Below are positions 32,338-41,121 of a stretch of DNA of 64,000 nt, piece after piece (the first letter of the stretch is position 1; the number at the start of each line of letters is the position of its first letter). Below the pieces are notes generated by a model, which did no database searches, was not told the origin of the DNA, and was given only the letters and a program-made list of their open reading frames with translations. The DNA is from Anaerolineales bacterium (GTDB taxonomy: Bacteria > Chloroflexota > Anaerolineae > Anaerolineales > JABWBV01), in NCBI GenBank assembly GCA_020634875.1, contig JACKAX010000012.1, positions 1 through 64,000 of the forward strand, given 5' to 3'. The position numbers and the translations under genes are program-made.

Positions 32338-33546
32338 TCACTGACTCAGCCGCCCTTCTTGAATGTGCCAGGTTTGAGCTTGGGCGATGAATTCGGGGGC
32401 AAACAGATTCAAATCGGTGGTCGTCATCAACGCTTGCTCGGTGGTGACGAGGCGGGTGAGGAGGTCGGTGCGGCGTTGGCCGTCGAGTTCGGCGAGGACT
32501 TCGTCGAGGAGGAGGACGGGCCAGTGTCCGGTTTTTTGTTTCATCCAATGGACTTCGGCGAGCTTGAGGGTGAGGAGGGCAGTACGGATTTGGCCGCGGG
32601 AACCGTAGGTGCCGAGGTCAACGCCGTTGCTCAGGAATCGGAGTTCGTCGCGGTGCGGACCAATGGTGGTGACGCCGCGGGCGATCTCTTCCCGGCGCAG
32701 TTTTTGGAGGGCGGCGGCGTATCCCTTTTGGATTTGTTCGAGGGTGAAGGTTGTGCGGTCGCGGGGGTCGTCGAGGTTGAGGGTATATTGGCCTTGCGTG
32801 GCGGGGAGGGGATCGTAGGCGGGTTGGTAGTTCAGGCGGAGGACTTCGCGGCCCTGGGTGAGTTCGCGATGGGTGAGGGCGGCGAGAATTTCCATCTCTT
32901 GAATGGCATGGATGCGGGCGTGGATGAGGCGTGCGCCCAGGCCCGCGATTTGTTCGTCCCAGTAAGTGAGTTGGCCCTGATCGCCACTACGGTCATTGAG
33001 TTGTTTGAGGAGAGCGTTGCGCTGTTCGAGGGCGCGGGCGTAGCGGGAGAGGGTTTCGGAGTAACCGGGGATGACCTGGGCCAGGGCGAGGTCGAGATAA
33101 CGGCGGCGGTGGGAGGGGGAGCCGTCTATGATGCTCATCATCTGCGGGAGGAAGAGCACGGCGTTAAACTGGCCGACAACTTCGTTCACTTTTTGTTTGA
33201 CGCCGTCGAAGAGGACTTCTTTGCGGACGCGGGTGCTTTTGCCGTTGGTTTCCTGGATGATGCGGAGTTCGAGGTGGTGGAGGCGGGCGTCGGAGGTGTC
33301 GCCTTGCCGGAAGTCGGCTTTGATGCGGGCGACGGCGAGGGGTTCGCGGGCCGTGAAGAAGTTGATCAGTTCCCGGTCACTTTCCGCGTTGAACGCGTTG
33401 AGCGTAGCGAGCATGAAAATGGCTTCGAGCACGCTGGTTTTACCCTGCGCGTTATCCCCCACGAGGACAATGGTGCCAGAGGGGACTTCCACATCCAGCC
33501 GGGTGAGGCTGCGGAAGTTGGTGAGGGAGAGGTGTTTGAGGAACAT
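32338..33546 (-). CDS. recF: DNA replication and repair protein RecF
   Basis: A 402-residue SMC-like ATPase. The start at 33546 gives the canonical RecF N-terminus 'MFLKHLSLTNFRSLTRLDVE'. Walker A is 'VGDNAQGKTS' (about residues 30-39), the signature-like region is 'GSPSHRRRYLDLALAQV', and the C-terminus has 'GPHRDELRF', 'YGSRGQIRTALLTLKLAE' and the Walker B 'PVLLLDEVLAELD'. RecF loads RecA at single-strand gaps with RecO and RecR. It is not beside dnaA/dnaN/gyrB here, which is common in Chloroflexota-type genomes but cannot be checked further from the window. Confidence 0.95.
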   Translation of the reverse strand: MFLKHLSLTNFRSLTRLDVEVPSGTIVLVGDNAQGKTSVLEAIFMLATLNAFNAESDRELINFFTAREPLAVARIKADFRQGDTSDARLHHLELRIIQETNGKSTRVRKEVLFDGVKQKVNEVVGQFNAVLFLPQMMSIIDGSPSHRRRYLDLALAQVIPGYSETLSRYARALEQRNALLKQLNDRSGDQGQLTYWDEQIAGLGARLIHARIHAIQEMEILAALTHRELTQGREVLRLNYQPAYDPLPATQGQYTLNLDDPRDRTTFTLEQIQKGYAAALQKLRREEIARGVTTIGPHRDELRFLSNGVDLGTYGSRGQIRTALLTLKLAEVHWMKQKTGHWPVLLLDEVLAELDGQRRTDLLTRLVTTEQALMTTTDLNLFAPEFIAQAQTWHIQEGRLSQ

Positions 33547-33642
33547 AGGAACGGAGAACGAATTAAGGTGGGGTGGACGTAAGGGCATGTAGGGCGCAAA
33601 AAGTTTGGTTTTCACGTCTACCCCACCTGGTTAGGAAGGGGC

Positions 33643-33680
33643 ATAAAAAAGGGACGGTCACTGGGGGTGAACCGTCACCT
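33643..33680 (-). terminator. Terminator of the def operon
   Basis: GACGGT (33653-33658) pairs with ACCGTC (33671-33676), extended by a bulged CAC/GTG. On the minus strand it is followed by a run of six Ts. It lies about 50 bases after the def stop. Confidence 0.7.
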
Positions 33681-33685
33681 TATTG

Positions 33686-33716
33686 TCAAATCAGCAAGTC
33701 GGCAAATCAGCAAACC
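33686..33716. repeat. Short tandem repeat AAATCAGCA/AGTCGGC
   Basis: Drifting copies of CAAATCAGC and CAAGTCGGC between the def stop and its terminator. Same short-word style as repeats in the export operons. Confidence 0.45.
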
Positions 33717-33727
33717 AACGCTCCGCC

Positions 33728-34240
33728 TCAATCTGCCGCCGGAACCTCCGCATCCTCTTCCTTCTGTTGCCAGAGACGGGTGGCTTTGTCTACGTACAAA
33801 ACCCCGTTCAAATGATCAATTTCGTGCTGGAAGATGCGCGCCAGCCACCCTTCGGCTTTTATTTTCACGGGTTGGCCGCGGCGGTTTAACCCTTTGATTA
33901 ATGTTTTTTCGGACCGTTCTACTTCGCCGATAATGCCGGGAATGGACAAACACCCTTCCACGCCCACAACGGTTTCTTTAGAGAGCTTCACGATCTCGGG
34001 GTTAGCAAGCACATAGAGCTTTTTGGGGGCTTCTTCGTCCTCTTCCTCCCCAAATTCCACCACAATCAATTGTTGGGATATGTTCACCTGCGGCGCGGCC
34101 AGGCCTACACCTGGGGCCACGCGCATGGTTTCTACCATGTCATCAATCAGGGTTTGAAGTTCTGGCCCAAACTCGGTCACTTTGCGGGTTTTGCGCCGCA
34201 GGACAGGGTTGGGCATCGTTACAATTTCACGTATGGTCAT
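33728..34240 (-). CDS. def: Peptide deformylase
   Basis: A 170-residue metal hydrolase that removes the formyl group from nascent proteins. All three family motifs are present: I 'GVGLAAPQ', II 'EGCLSIPG' (Cys ligand) and III 'HEIDHLNG' (two His ligands and catalytic Glu). Between motifs I and II is a short acidic insert ('FGEEEDEEAPKK'). The gene begins 3 bases after the stop of the upstream cyclic-nucleotide-binding gene, so the two are co-transcribed. C-terminus ends 'EEDAEVPAAD'. Confidence 0.96.
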   Translation of the reverse strand: MTIREIVTMPNPVLRRKTRKVTEFGPELQTLIDDMVETMRVAPGVGLAAPQVNISQQLIVVEFGEEEDEEAPKKLYVLANPEIVKLSKETVVGVEGCLSIPGIIGEVERSEKTLIKGLNRRGQPVKIKAEGWLARIFQHEIDHLNGVLYVDKATRLWQQKEEDAEVPAAD

Positions 34241-34243
34241 ACT

Positions 34244-35929
34244 TTATCCTTCAGGGTTTTGCGCTGCCTGATCACGGCGCTTCTTTTCGATATATTCGGG
34301 GAGGTATTCTGCGTACACATCCACCAGCTTTTCTATGTGTTCCCGATTTGCTCTATCCTCATTGGCTTTTTTATTCGCCTTGTAACGGAAGCTAGCTTCG
34401 GAGATTTCGCTTTGCACAGCTGCTGGATTATACACGTCATCAAAGGACAGGCTTTCATTCCCAGCATTAATATTTACTGTGCCATAATTCAGGAACAAAG
34501 CAATAATTCCTTTGCGATCATGGGAAATGGAAAGAATGTGATCCAACGGAGCCACACGCTTCTTCTCTTCAAGAAATGGCTTTTTGTCAAAGTCAATTAC
34601 CTCGCGCCCGGTTAACTGGTAGCGGTCATCGCGCCAGTCCAGATATTGGTAAACGATATAAGGTAGGCTAACCAGAAGAATGCCGAAAAACAACCAGAGA
34701 AAATAGCCGGGAGGAATGAAGGTGAAGAAGCCCAAAACATCCGCCAACCATAAAAGGAAAAGGAATAGTTCACCCAAAAAAAACAGCCAGATTTTGACAA
34801 AGAAAATAAACCAGTGCCGGTGATAGGTGATCACATCGCCTTCTACCAGGCGGGCTTGTAGGAATGTTTCCAAAAACCCGGGAGCCGCTTGGGCTTTTGC
34901 GGGCGGGGGAGGCGGCGCACTGGCCGATTTGCCCGCCGCATCGAGACCCAGGCGTTGGCGTACTTCTTTCTTGATCCGGTCAACATCGGATTGCCGGACA
35001 GTGGTTTTTGCCCGATCCCAGTACTCGTTGAGCGCTTGTTCGATGCGGGCGGGGTCGCGGACCTGTTTCATCAGAATTTGCCCCCCGTATGTGTCTACCT
35101 GCACATTCCCGTAGCCTAACCACCGTTCAAAAAAATTGCCGGAACTCAACCGGACCGTTTGAATGGTCTCTAAAGGGGCTTCTTGAATCGTGTCATACAA
35201 AAAGATGATCTTCTCGACATACACCACGCGTTTATCCGTTACCACATAGTAGTCATTTTCCCAGTCTAAATACACCCAAATGCCAAAGCCAATAGCGGCG
35301 GCGATGCCTATTTCACCCAAAAAATTCAAAACAGATGCATTGATCCGTACCCCTAAAGAGAGCATCCCCAAACTCAGCAAAAGTGCCCCCAAGGGGCCTA
35401 GCATGTGCAAGAGCAGAATGGCAAAATCGCGCCGCGCCAACACATGGATCGTCTCATCGTCACGCAACCACTTGAACCGCTTGCGCCGGGCAATATCATA
35501 ACCGCCTGTACGCCGAACTAGGTCTTTATGCACCAAGGGATAAGTTTGTAACAGCCACTGAAAATTCTTTGCATTGATCTCTAGCAAAATGGTTGGCAGT
35601 TTCGCTCTCGCCTCCCCCGTTCGACGGGTGTGCTGAATGAGGGCGTATTCGCCAAAATAATCCCCCTTCATCATATTTGCCAATAAGTCCACTTCATCTT
35701 TATTGATCAGCCGTGTAATTTGCACATGGCCTTGCAATACAATGAAAAAGCTCTCGGCATAATCTCCCTCCCCAAAAATCCGCTCATCTGTCTTTACCTC
35801 GCGGGTGATGAACCGTGCCATAATCTTGTCCAGATCGCCATCCGTCAACCCCTTAAATAGATGCATCTGTTTAAACATCGCCTTTATTTTTTGCTTTTCA
35901 GCATCGGTTCGTTCAATTTCATCAGCCAT
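34244..35929 (-). CDS. Cyclic-nucleotide-binding-domain membrane protein with PH-like domains
   Basis: A 561-residue protein. Residues about 15-130 form a cNMP-binding domain ('MMKGDYFGEYALIQHTRRTGEARA', a variant of the phosphate-binding cassette). Two membrane-hairpin regions follow (about 185-230 and 390-445), each followed by a bacterial-PH-like beta segment: 'YYVVTDKRVVYVEKIIFLYDTIQEAPLETIQTV' pattern and 'RYQLTGREVIDFDKKPFLEEKKRVAPLDHI'. Between them is a Pro/Ala linker. There is no kinase or channel domain. It could be a cAMP-type or other nucleotide-responsive membrane scaffold. Upstream partner of def in one operon. Confidence 0.8.
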   Translation of the reverse strand: MADEIERTDAEKQKIKAMFKQMHLFKGLTDGDLDKIMARFITREVKTDERIFGEGDYAESFFIVLQGHVQITRLINKDEVDLLANMMKGDYFGEYALIQHTRRTGEARAKLPTILLEINAKNFQWLLQTYPLVHKDLVRRTGGYDIARRKRFKWLRDDETIHVLARRDFAILLLHMLGPLGALLLSLGMLSLGVRINASVLNFLGEIGIAAAIGFGIWVYLDWENDYYVVTDKRVVYVEKIIFLYDTIQEAPLETIQTVRLSSGNFFERWLGYGNVQVDTYGGQILMKQVRDPARIEQALNEYWDRAKTTVRQSDVDRIKKEVRQRLGLDAAGKSASAPPPPPAKAQAAPGFLETFLQARLVEGDVITYHRHWFIFFVKIWLFFLGELFLFLLWLADVLGFFTFIPPGYFLWLFFGILLVSLPYIVYQYLDWRDDRYQLTGREVIDFDKKPFLEEKKRVAPLDHILSISHDRKGIIALFLNYGTVNINAGNESLSFDDVYNPAAVQSEISEASFRYKANKKANEDRANREHIEKLVDVYAEYLPEYIEKKRRDQAAQNPEG

Positions 35930-36003
35930 AATCCGATTTTAACACGAGGTGATAAAATCCACCTTCAAAAACTCCGCGCAATTCTTAACCTTATAAATTA
36001 CTA

Positions 36004-36095
36004 AAACTTCGGAATTTTTATGGTCTTTTCGCTTTGAGAGGATTGTGTTCAAACAAGTTCTCTTGCCAAAGATATTCCAAAAAATTCCGAAGTTT
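36004..36095. repeat. 92-bp element with 16-bp perfect terminal inverted repeats
   Basis: AAACTTCGGAATTTTT (36004-36019) is exactly inverted at 36080-36095. Inside, CTTTGAGAG and CTCTTGCCAAAG can partly pair. It lies between divergent genes (35929 on - and 36145 on +) and resembles a miniature inverted-repeat element, or it may be a cruciform regulatory site. Confidence 0.65.
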
Positions 36096-36144
36096 GTCCC
36101 ATAAAAGTATTGCCGGAAATATCTTCCCAAAAATGGAGGAAACC

Positions 36145-37605
36145 ATGCCCATTCATTTTGGCACCGACGGCTGGCGTGCCGTCATCTCCGATACCTTCAC
36201 CTTTCACAACCTGCGAATGGTCTCCCAGGCCATCGCCGACGCGGTCGCCGCGGGGAATTGGGACGAAGGCAATCACGCCAAATATCAGGCCACCTCGCGT
36301 TCGATGGTCGTCGGCTTTGACACCCGTTTCCTGTCCGACCGGTACGCCATTGATGTGGCGCGGGTGCTGGCCGCCAACGGGTTCACCGCCTACCTATCCC
36401 AGTCGCAAGTACCCACCCCCGCCGTTTCCTACGCCGTGCGGCACCTCGGCGCAATGGCAGGTGTGATGATCACGGCCTCGCACAATGCCCCGCGCTACAA
36501 CGGCGTCAAACTCAAAGCCAGTTACGGTGGCTCTGCCCTCCCCGAACAGGCTCGCCGCGTCGAGATATATCTCAACGACAACGAAGAACGCGCCCGTGGC
36601 CCGAACCTCATTGACTATGACGTAGCGAAAGAAATGGGCAAGATCAAACGCTTCAACCCTATCCCTGCCTATTACGACCATCTCCGTACGCTCATTGACT
36701 TCGACGCTATCGCCGACCGGCGGATGCACGTTGTTGTGGACTCGATGTACGGCTCCGGCAAAGGGGTGATCAAAGGCATTTTGCAAGGAACCCCGTGCGA
36801 AGTCCACGAAATCCGCGGGGAACTGAACCCCGGCTTTGGGGGCGTTCACCCCGAACCGATTGCCCAAAACCTCGGTGCGTTGGCGGGTGCGATCGCGACT
36901 GGCATCGGCGCGTTTGGCATTGCAACGGACGGGGATGCCGACCGGACAGGGGCGATGGACGAACGTGGAAATTTTGTGGACCCGCACAAGATCATGGCCC
37001 TCGCGTTGCGCCACCTTGTCGAAAAACGGGGGATGACGGGGGCCGTTGTCCGCACAGTGTCCACCACCCGGATGTTGGACCGGCTCGCGGCGCGGTACGG
37101 AGTCCCGATCTACGAAACCCCAGTTGGGTTCAACCACATTGCCGACTACATGATGAAAGAAGATGTGTTGATCGGGGGCGAGGAATCCGGCGGGATTTCA
37201 TTCAAGGGTCACATTCCTGAGGGGGACGGAGTTTTGCTCGGTCTACTCATCATCGAGATCGTGGCAAAATCCGGTGGGACATTGTACGAGTTAGTGGAAG
37301 ACCTGCTCAAAGATGTCGGCCCGGCTTTTTACGCCCGGAAAGACTTGCGGTTAATTCACCCCGTTAACAAAAAAGTGATGACTCAACAACTGACTGATCA
37401 TGTTCCGGCTGCAATTGGCGGGGAAACGGTGCTGGAAGTTAACGCAATGGACGGTGTCAAATACATTATGAGCGACGACTCATGGTTGTTGATCCGTCCC
37501 TCTGGTACGGAACCCGTTCTTCGTGTTTACGCCGAGGGCCGTTCCGAAGCCATGCGGGATGCGTTGATGGCTTACGGCGCACAAGTCGCAAACAGCGTGT
37601 CTTAA
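36145..37605 (+). CDS. Phosphoglucomutase/phosphomannomutase family protein
   Basis: A 486-residue alpha-D-phosphohexomutase. The start at 36145 has GGAGG 5 bases upstream and gives the canonical 'MPIHFGTDGWRAVISDTFT'. The phospho-serine is S112 in 'ITASHNAPRYNGVK'. The metal loop is 'ATDGDADRTGAMD', sugar-binding 'GGEESGGISFKGH', and the phosphate-binding loop 'RPSGTEPVLRVY' is near the end. It interconverts hexose 1- and 6-phosphates for glycan synthesis. The exact sugar cannot be told from sequence. Confidence 0.95.
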   Translation: MPIHFGTDGWRAVISDTFTFHNLRMVSQAIADAVAAGNWDEGNHAKYQATSRSMVVGFDTRFLSDRYAIDVARVLAANGFTAYLSQSQVPTPAVSYAVRHLGAMAGVMITASHNAPRYNGVKLKASYGGSALPEQARRVEIYLNDNEERARGPNLIDYDVAKEMGKIKRFNPIPAYYDHLRTLIDFDAIADRRMHVVVDSMYGSGKGVIKGILQGTPCEVHEIRGELNPGFGGVHPEPIAQNLGALAGAIATGIGAFGIATDGDADRTGAMDERGNFVDPHKIMALALRHLVEKRGMTGAVVRTVSTTRMLDRLAARYGVPIYETPVGFNHIADYMMKEDVLIGGEESGGISFKGHIPEGDGVLLGLLIIEIVAKSGGTLYELVEDLLKDVGPAFYARKDLRLIHPVNKKVMTQQLTDHVPAAIGGETVLEVNAMDGVKYIMSDDSWLLIRPSGTEPVLRVYAEGRSEAMRDALMAYGAQVANSVS

Positions 37606-37610
37606 TTCTT

Positions 37611-37686
37611 AAAACACAAAGGATACGAAGGTTCACAAAGGAAAAAAATTTTAAATCCTTCGTGTTCCTTTGTGTCCTTCGTGTTT
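37611..37686. repeat. Palindromic short-word repeat (ACACAAAGG/ACACGAAGG)
   Basis: Left: AACACAAAGGATACGAAGG and TTCACAAAGG. Right: the inverted series CCTTCGTG, TTCCTTTGTG, TCCTTCGTGTTT. The centre is AAAAAAATTTTAAAT. It fills the whole gap between the convergent mutase and LLM genes and overlaps the LLM stop codon by two bases. It could serve as a two-way terminator. Confidence 0.65.
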
Positions 37687-38512
37687 AAAGCGCTGGGGGC
37701 CCCATTTCTAGTCGTTCCAATACCTGCTCCAAACCTTTACCCCACATCGATTCTATCCACCATGTCGCGCCTGCGTCGGCAAAGGGTTGGATAATTTCAG
37801 CCGGTTTTTCCGGTTCGTGCGCGGGGGTTTGTCCGTCTACGATGATGTCAAGCGGCGCGCTTCCTTTTTGGGTTGCATCCAACCAGGTACGCATCTCACG
37901 CACTTGTGGGGACAAGATCGGTTTCGGGCCGGGCGGTCCTTCTAGGATATTGGGGATCAGACCATCATAACGGAGGACACGGCGCATGGATTTTTCGCTA
38001 AACCATCCGCCAACGACCCAGGTGGGGATGTGGGGGATGCCGTTGCGGGTTTGGATTGGCGCGGGGGCGGGATTGAAGGCGTTTTCTTTGAGCGTGTAGT
38101 GTTTGCCCTGGAAGTTGAACGGTTGTCCTGCCCATAACCCGTTGATGATCTCCAACCCTTCATCCAGCCGTTCGGCGCGGGTACGGCGGTCGGTGGGCAG
38201 GGCGAAATTGGCGAATCCGGTGTCCGGCGCGCCTAGGCCTACCGCGAGGATCACGCGTCCGTTTGAAAGGGCGTCCAGCGTCGCGGTTTCGGCGGCGAGT
38301 TTCCAGGGGGAGAGAACGGGGAGGGGGGTGAGCATGGTGCCCAGACGAAGGCGTTCCGTGCGAGCGGCGATGTGGGCGAGTGTTACCCACGGATCGGTAC
38401 TCCAGACGGATTCGTACATGAAAAACGCATCCCATCCGGCTTTTTCGGCGAGGAGGGCGTATTCAACAGCCTTGAGAGGATCAGCAGCAGGATAAACGAA
38501 GCCAAATTTCAT
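37685..38512 (-). CDS. LLM-class flavin-dependent oxidoreductase
   Basis: A 275-residue bacterial-luciferase-like (F420- or FMN-dependent) enzyme. The start at 38512 follows AAGGAG and gives 'MKFGFVYPAADPLKAVEYAL'. Family features are 'AEKAGWDAFFMYESVWSTDPW' and 'RLRLGTMLTPLPVLSPWKLA', with 'GRVILAVGLGAPDTGF' for cofactor phosphate binding. It probably catalyses a flavin- or deazaflavin-dependent oxidation; the substrate is unknown. The PPOX-type gene at the window start would also fit an F420-using organism, but this is not proven. Confidence 0.88.
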   Translation of the reverse strand: MKFGFVYPAADPLKAVEYALLAEKAGWDAFFMYESVWSTDPWVTLAHIAARTERLRLGTMLTPLPVLSPWKLAAETATLDALSNGRVILAVGLGAPDTGFANFALPTDRRTRAERLDEGLEIINGLWAGQPFNFQGKHYTLKENAFNPAPAPIQTRNGIPHIPTWVVGGWFSEKSMRRVLRYDGLIPNILEGPPGPKPILSPQVREMRTWLDATQKGSAPLDIIVDGQTPAHEPEKPAEIIQPFADAGATWWIESMWGKGLEQVLERLEMGPPAL

Positions 38513-38658
38513 CGGGGAATCTCCTTTTTTACGAATGGAATATACAGCGAATTTGTGACACTTTTGAAAAATCAAATTGACTCTCATTCTAAACCTCTCT
38601 ATACTATATTTACCCATTTATCACTTATTACTTCATCCCTTTCCCACGGAGGCACAAC

Positions 38659-39342
38659 ATGACATTTAAATATACCTGGTATGGACACGGCACCCACGGC
38701 CTGGAAACGGGCGGCTACAAGATTTTGGTGGACCCGTTTTTGACCGGCAACCCCGCCGCCAGCACCACCGCTGACGCGGTCGAGTGCGACTTTATCCTCG
38801 TCAGCCACGGGCACGGCGATCATGTGGCCGACGCCGAAGCGGTTGCCAAACGCACAGGCGCGCTCGCAATTGCCAACTTTGAAATCGCCAATTGGCTGGG
38901 TGCAAAAGGTGTCCAAACCCACGGACAGCACATCGGTGGCGGATTCAACCATCCGTTTGGTTACCTCAAACTGACGCAGGCGATCCACGGTTCCGGCCTG
39001 CCCGATGGCTCGTATGGCGGAATGCCCGCGGGCTTTTTGCTCACCACCAAGGATAGGCTGAAAATTTATCTTTCTTGTGATACGGGTCTGTTCGCCGGGA
39101 TGTCATTGATTGGTGATGAAGGCATTGACCTGGCTGTTCTGCCTATCGGTGATAACTTCACGATGGGACCAGATGATGCGCTGCGTGCGGTCAAATTGCT
39201 TCGCCCCAAGCATGTCATCCCTACCCACTTTAACACCTGGGGCCTGATTGCCCAAGATGGCGATGCCTGGGCTGCGCGAGTCAACGGCGAAACCAGTGCC
39301 AAAGCCCATGTATTGAAGCCAGGGGAGAGTTTCACTTTTTAG
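38659..39342 (+). CDS. UPF0173 metal-dependent hydrolase (MBL fold)
   Basis: A 227-residue metallo-beta-lactamase-fold protein of the YtkL/UPF0173 group. Zinc ligands appear in 'VSHGHGDHVADAEAVAK' (HxHxDH), and the later 'YLSCDTGLFAGM' (Asp) and 'VIPTHFNTWG' (His). The N-terminus 'KYTWYGHGTHGLETGGYKILVDPFLTGNP' is typical. Ribosome binding site GGAGG lies ahead of the start. Substrate unknown. A terminator follows at 39364-39405. Confidence 0.93.
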   Translation: MTFKYTWYGHGTHGLETGGYKILVDPFLTGNPAASTTADAVECDFILVSHGHGDHVADAEAVAKRTGALAIANFEIANWLGAKGVQTHGQHIGGGFNHPFGYLKLTQAIHGSGLPDGSYGGMPAGFLLTTKDRLKIYLSCDTGLFAGMSLIGDEGIDLAVLPIGDNFTMGPDDALRAVKLLRPKHVIPTHFNTWGLIAQDGDAWAARVNGETSAKAHVLKPGESFTF

Positions 39343-39363
39343 GAGATAAAATCCCATTTTCTC

Positions 39364-39405
39364 AAAAGGAGAGCCTTGCATGTACACGGCTCTCTTTTTG
39401 TTTTG
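39364..39405 (+). terminator. Rho-independent terminator
   Basis: GGAGAGCC pairs with GGCTCTC across a TTGCATGTACAC loop, with an A tract before and five Ts after, 22 bases downstream of the UPF0173 gene. Confidence 0.85.
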
Positions 39406-39431
39406 GGGGATTCCCTTAATTTTTCTTCCTC

Positions 39432-39500
39432 TTGACAAAAAATATTAACTCGTATAATATTTTGCGCTGTTGCTAAATAATAACTCGTTTACTATTTTTT
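39432..39500 (+). promoter_or_regulatory. Promoter with tandem candidate PadR operators
   Basis: A TTGACA (39432-39437) and TATAAT (39453-39458, spacer 15) or the overlapping TAATAT (spacer 17) form a strong sigma-70-like promoter. Two direct copies of TAACTCGTWTAMTATTTT start at 39446 and 39481, exactly 35 bases apart. The first covers the -10 and the second the probable transcription start, which fits autorepression by the PadR protein encoded next. Confidence 0.6.
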
Positions 39501-39531
39501 GAGCAGCCACTTATCAAGATTTAATTACCTC

Positions 39532-40158
39532 ATGTCTGTTCGCCACGCTATCTTAGGTCTCCTTGCCCAAAAGCCCCGCCACGGGTATGAACTCCACACC
39601 GTATTTACTGCGGTGGTGGGGGAGGATGCCTGGGAAGTCAAACCTGCCCAAATTTATACAACCCTCAACCGTCTTGAAGAAGCCGGGTTGGTGGAAACGG
39701 CGTCTGACTTGGGTGAGGGTGAAGAACCCGACCGCCGCGTGTATGCCGTCACCAAAGATGGACAAACTGCCCTTCAGGAATGGTTCTCCGCTGGAAGCGC
39801 CCCTGATCACCAGCGGGATGAATTTTTCGTCAAGGTGATGGTCGCCCTCGTGTCTGGGGAAGCTGATCCCTGGCGTTTGATTCAGACCCAACGGGCGCAT
39901 ATCTTCCGGGAACTTCACGCGACCACCCGGCAACGGGATAGCTATAATCCACGTACCGAGATGGCACATATTCTTCTTATGGATAAAGTGATCATGCACC
40001 TTGAAGCGGATTTGCGTTGGCTGGATGTGGTCGAAAGCCGTATCGAGGCTGTCAAACGCCAACCCCTGCCCGAACCGGAAATTCGGCGGAGAGGGCGACC
40101 ACGGAAGGAAGTTGTCGAGATAGAGAATAGTAAAAAGGTAGAAAAAGTTAACAAGTAG
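39532..40158 (+). CDS. PadR-family transcriptional regulator
   Basis: A 208-residue repressor. The start at 39532 gives the canonical 'MSVRHAILGLLAQKPRHGYELH'. The winged helix continues with 'WEVKPAQIYTTLNRLEEAGLVE' and 'RRVYAVTKDGQTALQEWF'. The C-terminal helical domain (about 95-180) is the long vir-type dimerisation/effector domain; the tail is basic. It heads an operon with an SDR enzyme and a MacB-type ABC exporter, the usual arrangement for PadR control of efflux, with candidate operators overlapping its own promoter. Confidence 0.93.
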   Translation: MSVRHAILGLLAQKPRHGYELHTVFTAVVGEDAWEVKPAQIYTTLNRLEEAGLVETASDLGEGEEPDRRVYAVTKDGQTALQEWFSAGSAPDHQRDEFFVKVMVALVSGEADPWRLIQTQRAHIFRELHATTRQRDSYNPRTEMAHILLMDKVIMHLEADLRWLDVVESRIEAVKRQPLPEPEIRRRGRPRKEVVEIENSKKVEKVNK

Positions 40159-40183
40159 TCAATGTAGACCGGGAACATCCTTA

Positions 40184-40217
40184 TTTACCATGTGTACCCG
40201 TTTACCGTGTGTACCTG
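40184..40217. repeat. Tandem 17-bp repeat in the padR-SDR gap
   Basis: TTTACCATGTGTACCCG (40184-40200) is followed directly by TTTACCGTGTGTACCTG (40201-40217), 15 of 17 identical. It lies just ahead of the SDR ribosome binding site (AGGAA). Confidence 0.75.
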
Positions 40218-40239
40218 CCTTCATTTAGGAATTATTGCT

Positions 40240-41121
40240 ATGACCAAATACAACCTCACTAATAAAACCATCATCGTCACGGGTGCAAACTCAGGGATTG
40301 GCAAAGCCGCCGCCGTCCAGCTCGCCCAGTTGGGGGCCAACGTAATTATGGCTTGTCGCAGTCTGGAGCGGGGGCAGAAAGCGCTTGAGGAGGTTCGCAA
40401 GGCCAGTGAGTCGAACACCGTGGAACTCATGCAAGTTGATATGTCTTCGCAGAAATCCATTTGTGCCTTCGCCGATCAGTTCAAAGCTATCCACAATCGG
40501 CTCGATGTCCTCATCCATAACGCGGCGAACTTCGATCACACGTTGAAAAAAGCAACGATGACCGAAGATGGTGTTGAAACCATCTTTGCCACGAACCACC
40601 TCGGCCCGTTTTTGCTCACGGATTTGTTGTTGGATACGCTCAAAGCGAGCAAAGGCCGGATCATCACCGTGGCTTCAAAAGGCTTGATGACCTATCCATT
40701 TCTGGACATCGAATTCGACAACCTGCAAGGCGAACGGAAATTCAACACCCAACACGCTTATTATCTATCCAAACAGGCCCAAGTCATGTTCACCTTTGAC
40801 CTTGCTGAGCGGCTAAAAGGAACAGGCGTATCGGTAAATTGTGTGCGCGTTGGCAACGTTGCTATTCTCGACGAGCGGCTGACTCACCTGCCCGGCTGGA
40901 TGCTCAAAATGTACGAAATGAAGCGCAAATTTGCGATGACACCCGAAAAAATGGCTGAAACTTACGTCTGGCTTGCTGCTGATCCTATCGGAGCGAATAC
41001 AACTAGTGGCTATTTTGATGCCCCCAATGTCCCCGTCAAAGCGAACAAAAACGCCTACAACCGTGAGACGCAAAAGCGGTTGTGGGATGTTAGCGAAAAA
41101 ATGTTGAAGGTCAACAGATAA
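40240..41121 (+). CDS. SDR-family NAD(P)-dependent oxidoreductase (retinol-dehydrogenase-like)
   Basis: A 293-residue short-chain dehydrogenase. The start at 40240 is preferred over 40192, which runs through the tandem repeat. The cofactor motif is 'VTGANSGIGKAAAVQLAQLG' (TGxxxGIG) with 'ACRSLERGQKAL' favouring NADP. Active-site elements are 'LIHNAANF' (NAG-like), 'GRIITVASKG' (Ser) and 'AYYLSKQAQ' (YxxxK). It resembles the retinol dehydrogenase/WWOX-like group. Its position in a PadR-exporter operon suggests modification of the exported or inducing compound. Confidence 0.92.
   Translation: MTKYNLTNKTIIVTGANSGIGKAAAVQLAQLGANVIMACRSLERGQKALEEVRKASESNTVELMQVDMSSQKSICAFADQFKAIHNRLDVLIHNAANFDHTLKKATMTEDGVETIFATNHLGPFLLTDLLLDTLKASKGRIITVASKGLMTYPFLDIEFDNLQGERKFNTQHAYYLSKQAQVMFTFDLAERLKGTGVSVNCVRVGNVAILDERLTHLPGWMLKMYEMKRKFAMTPEKMAETYVWLAADPIGANTTSGYFDAPNVPVKANKNAYNRETQKRLWDVSEKMLKVNR

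Noticed and set aside
32281..33582. 433-codon open frame on the plus strand
   Set aside because: Antisense of recF, which has all its conserved motifs.
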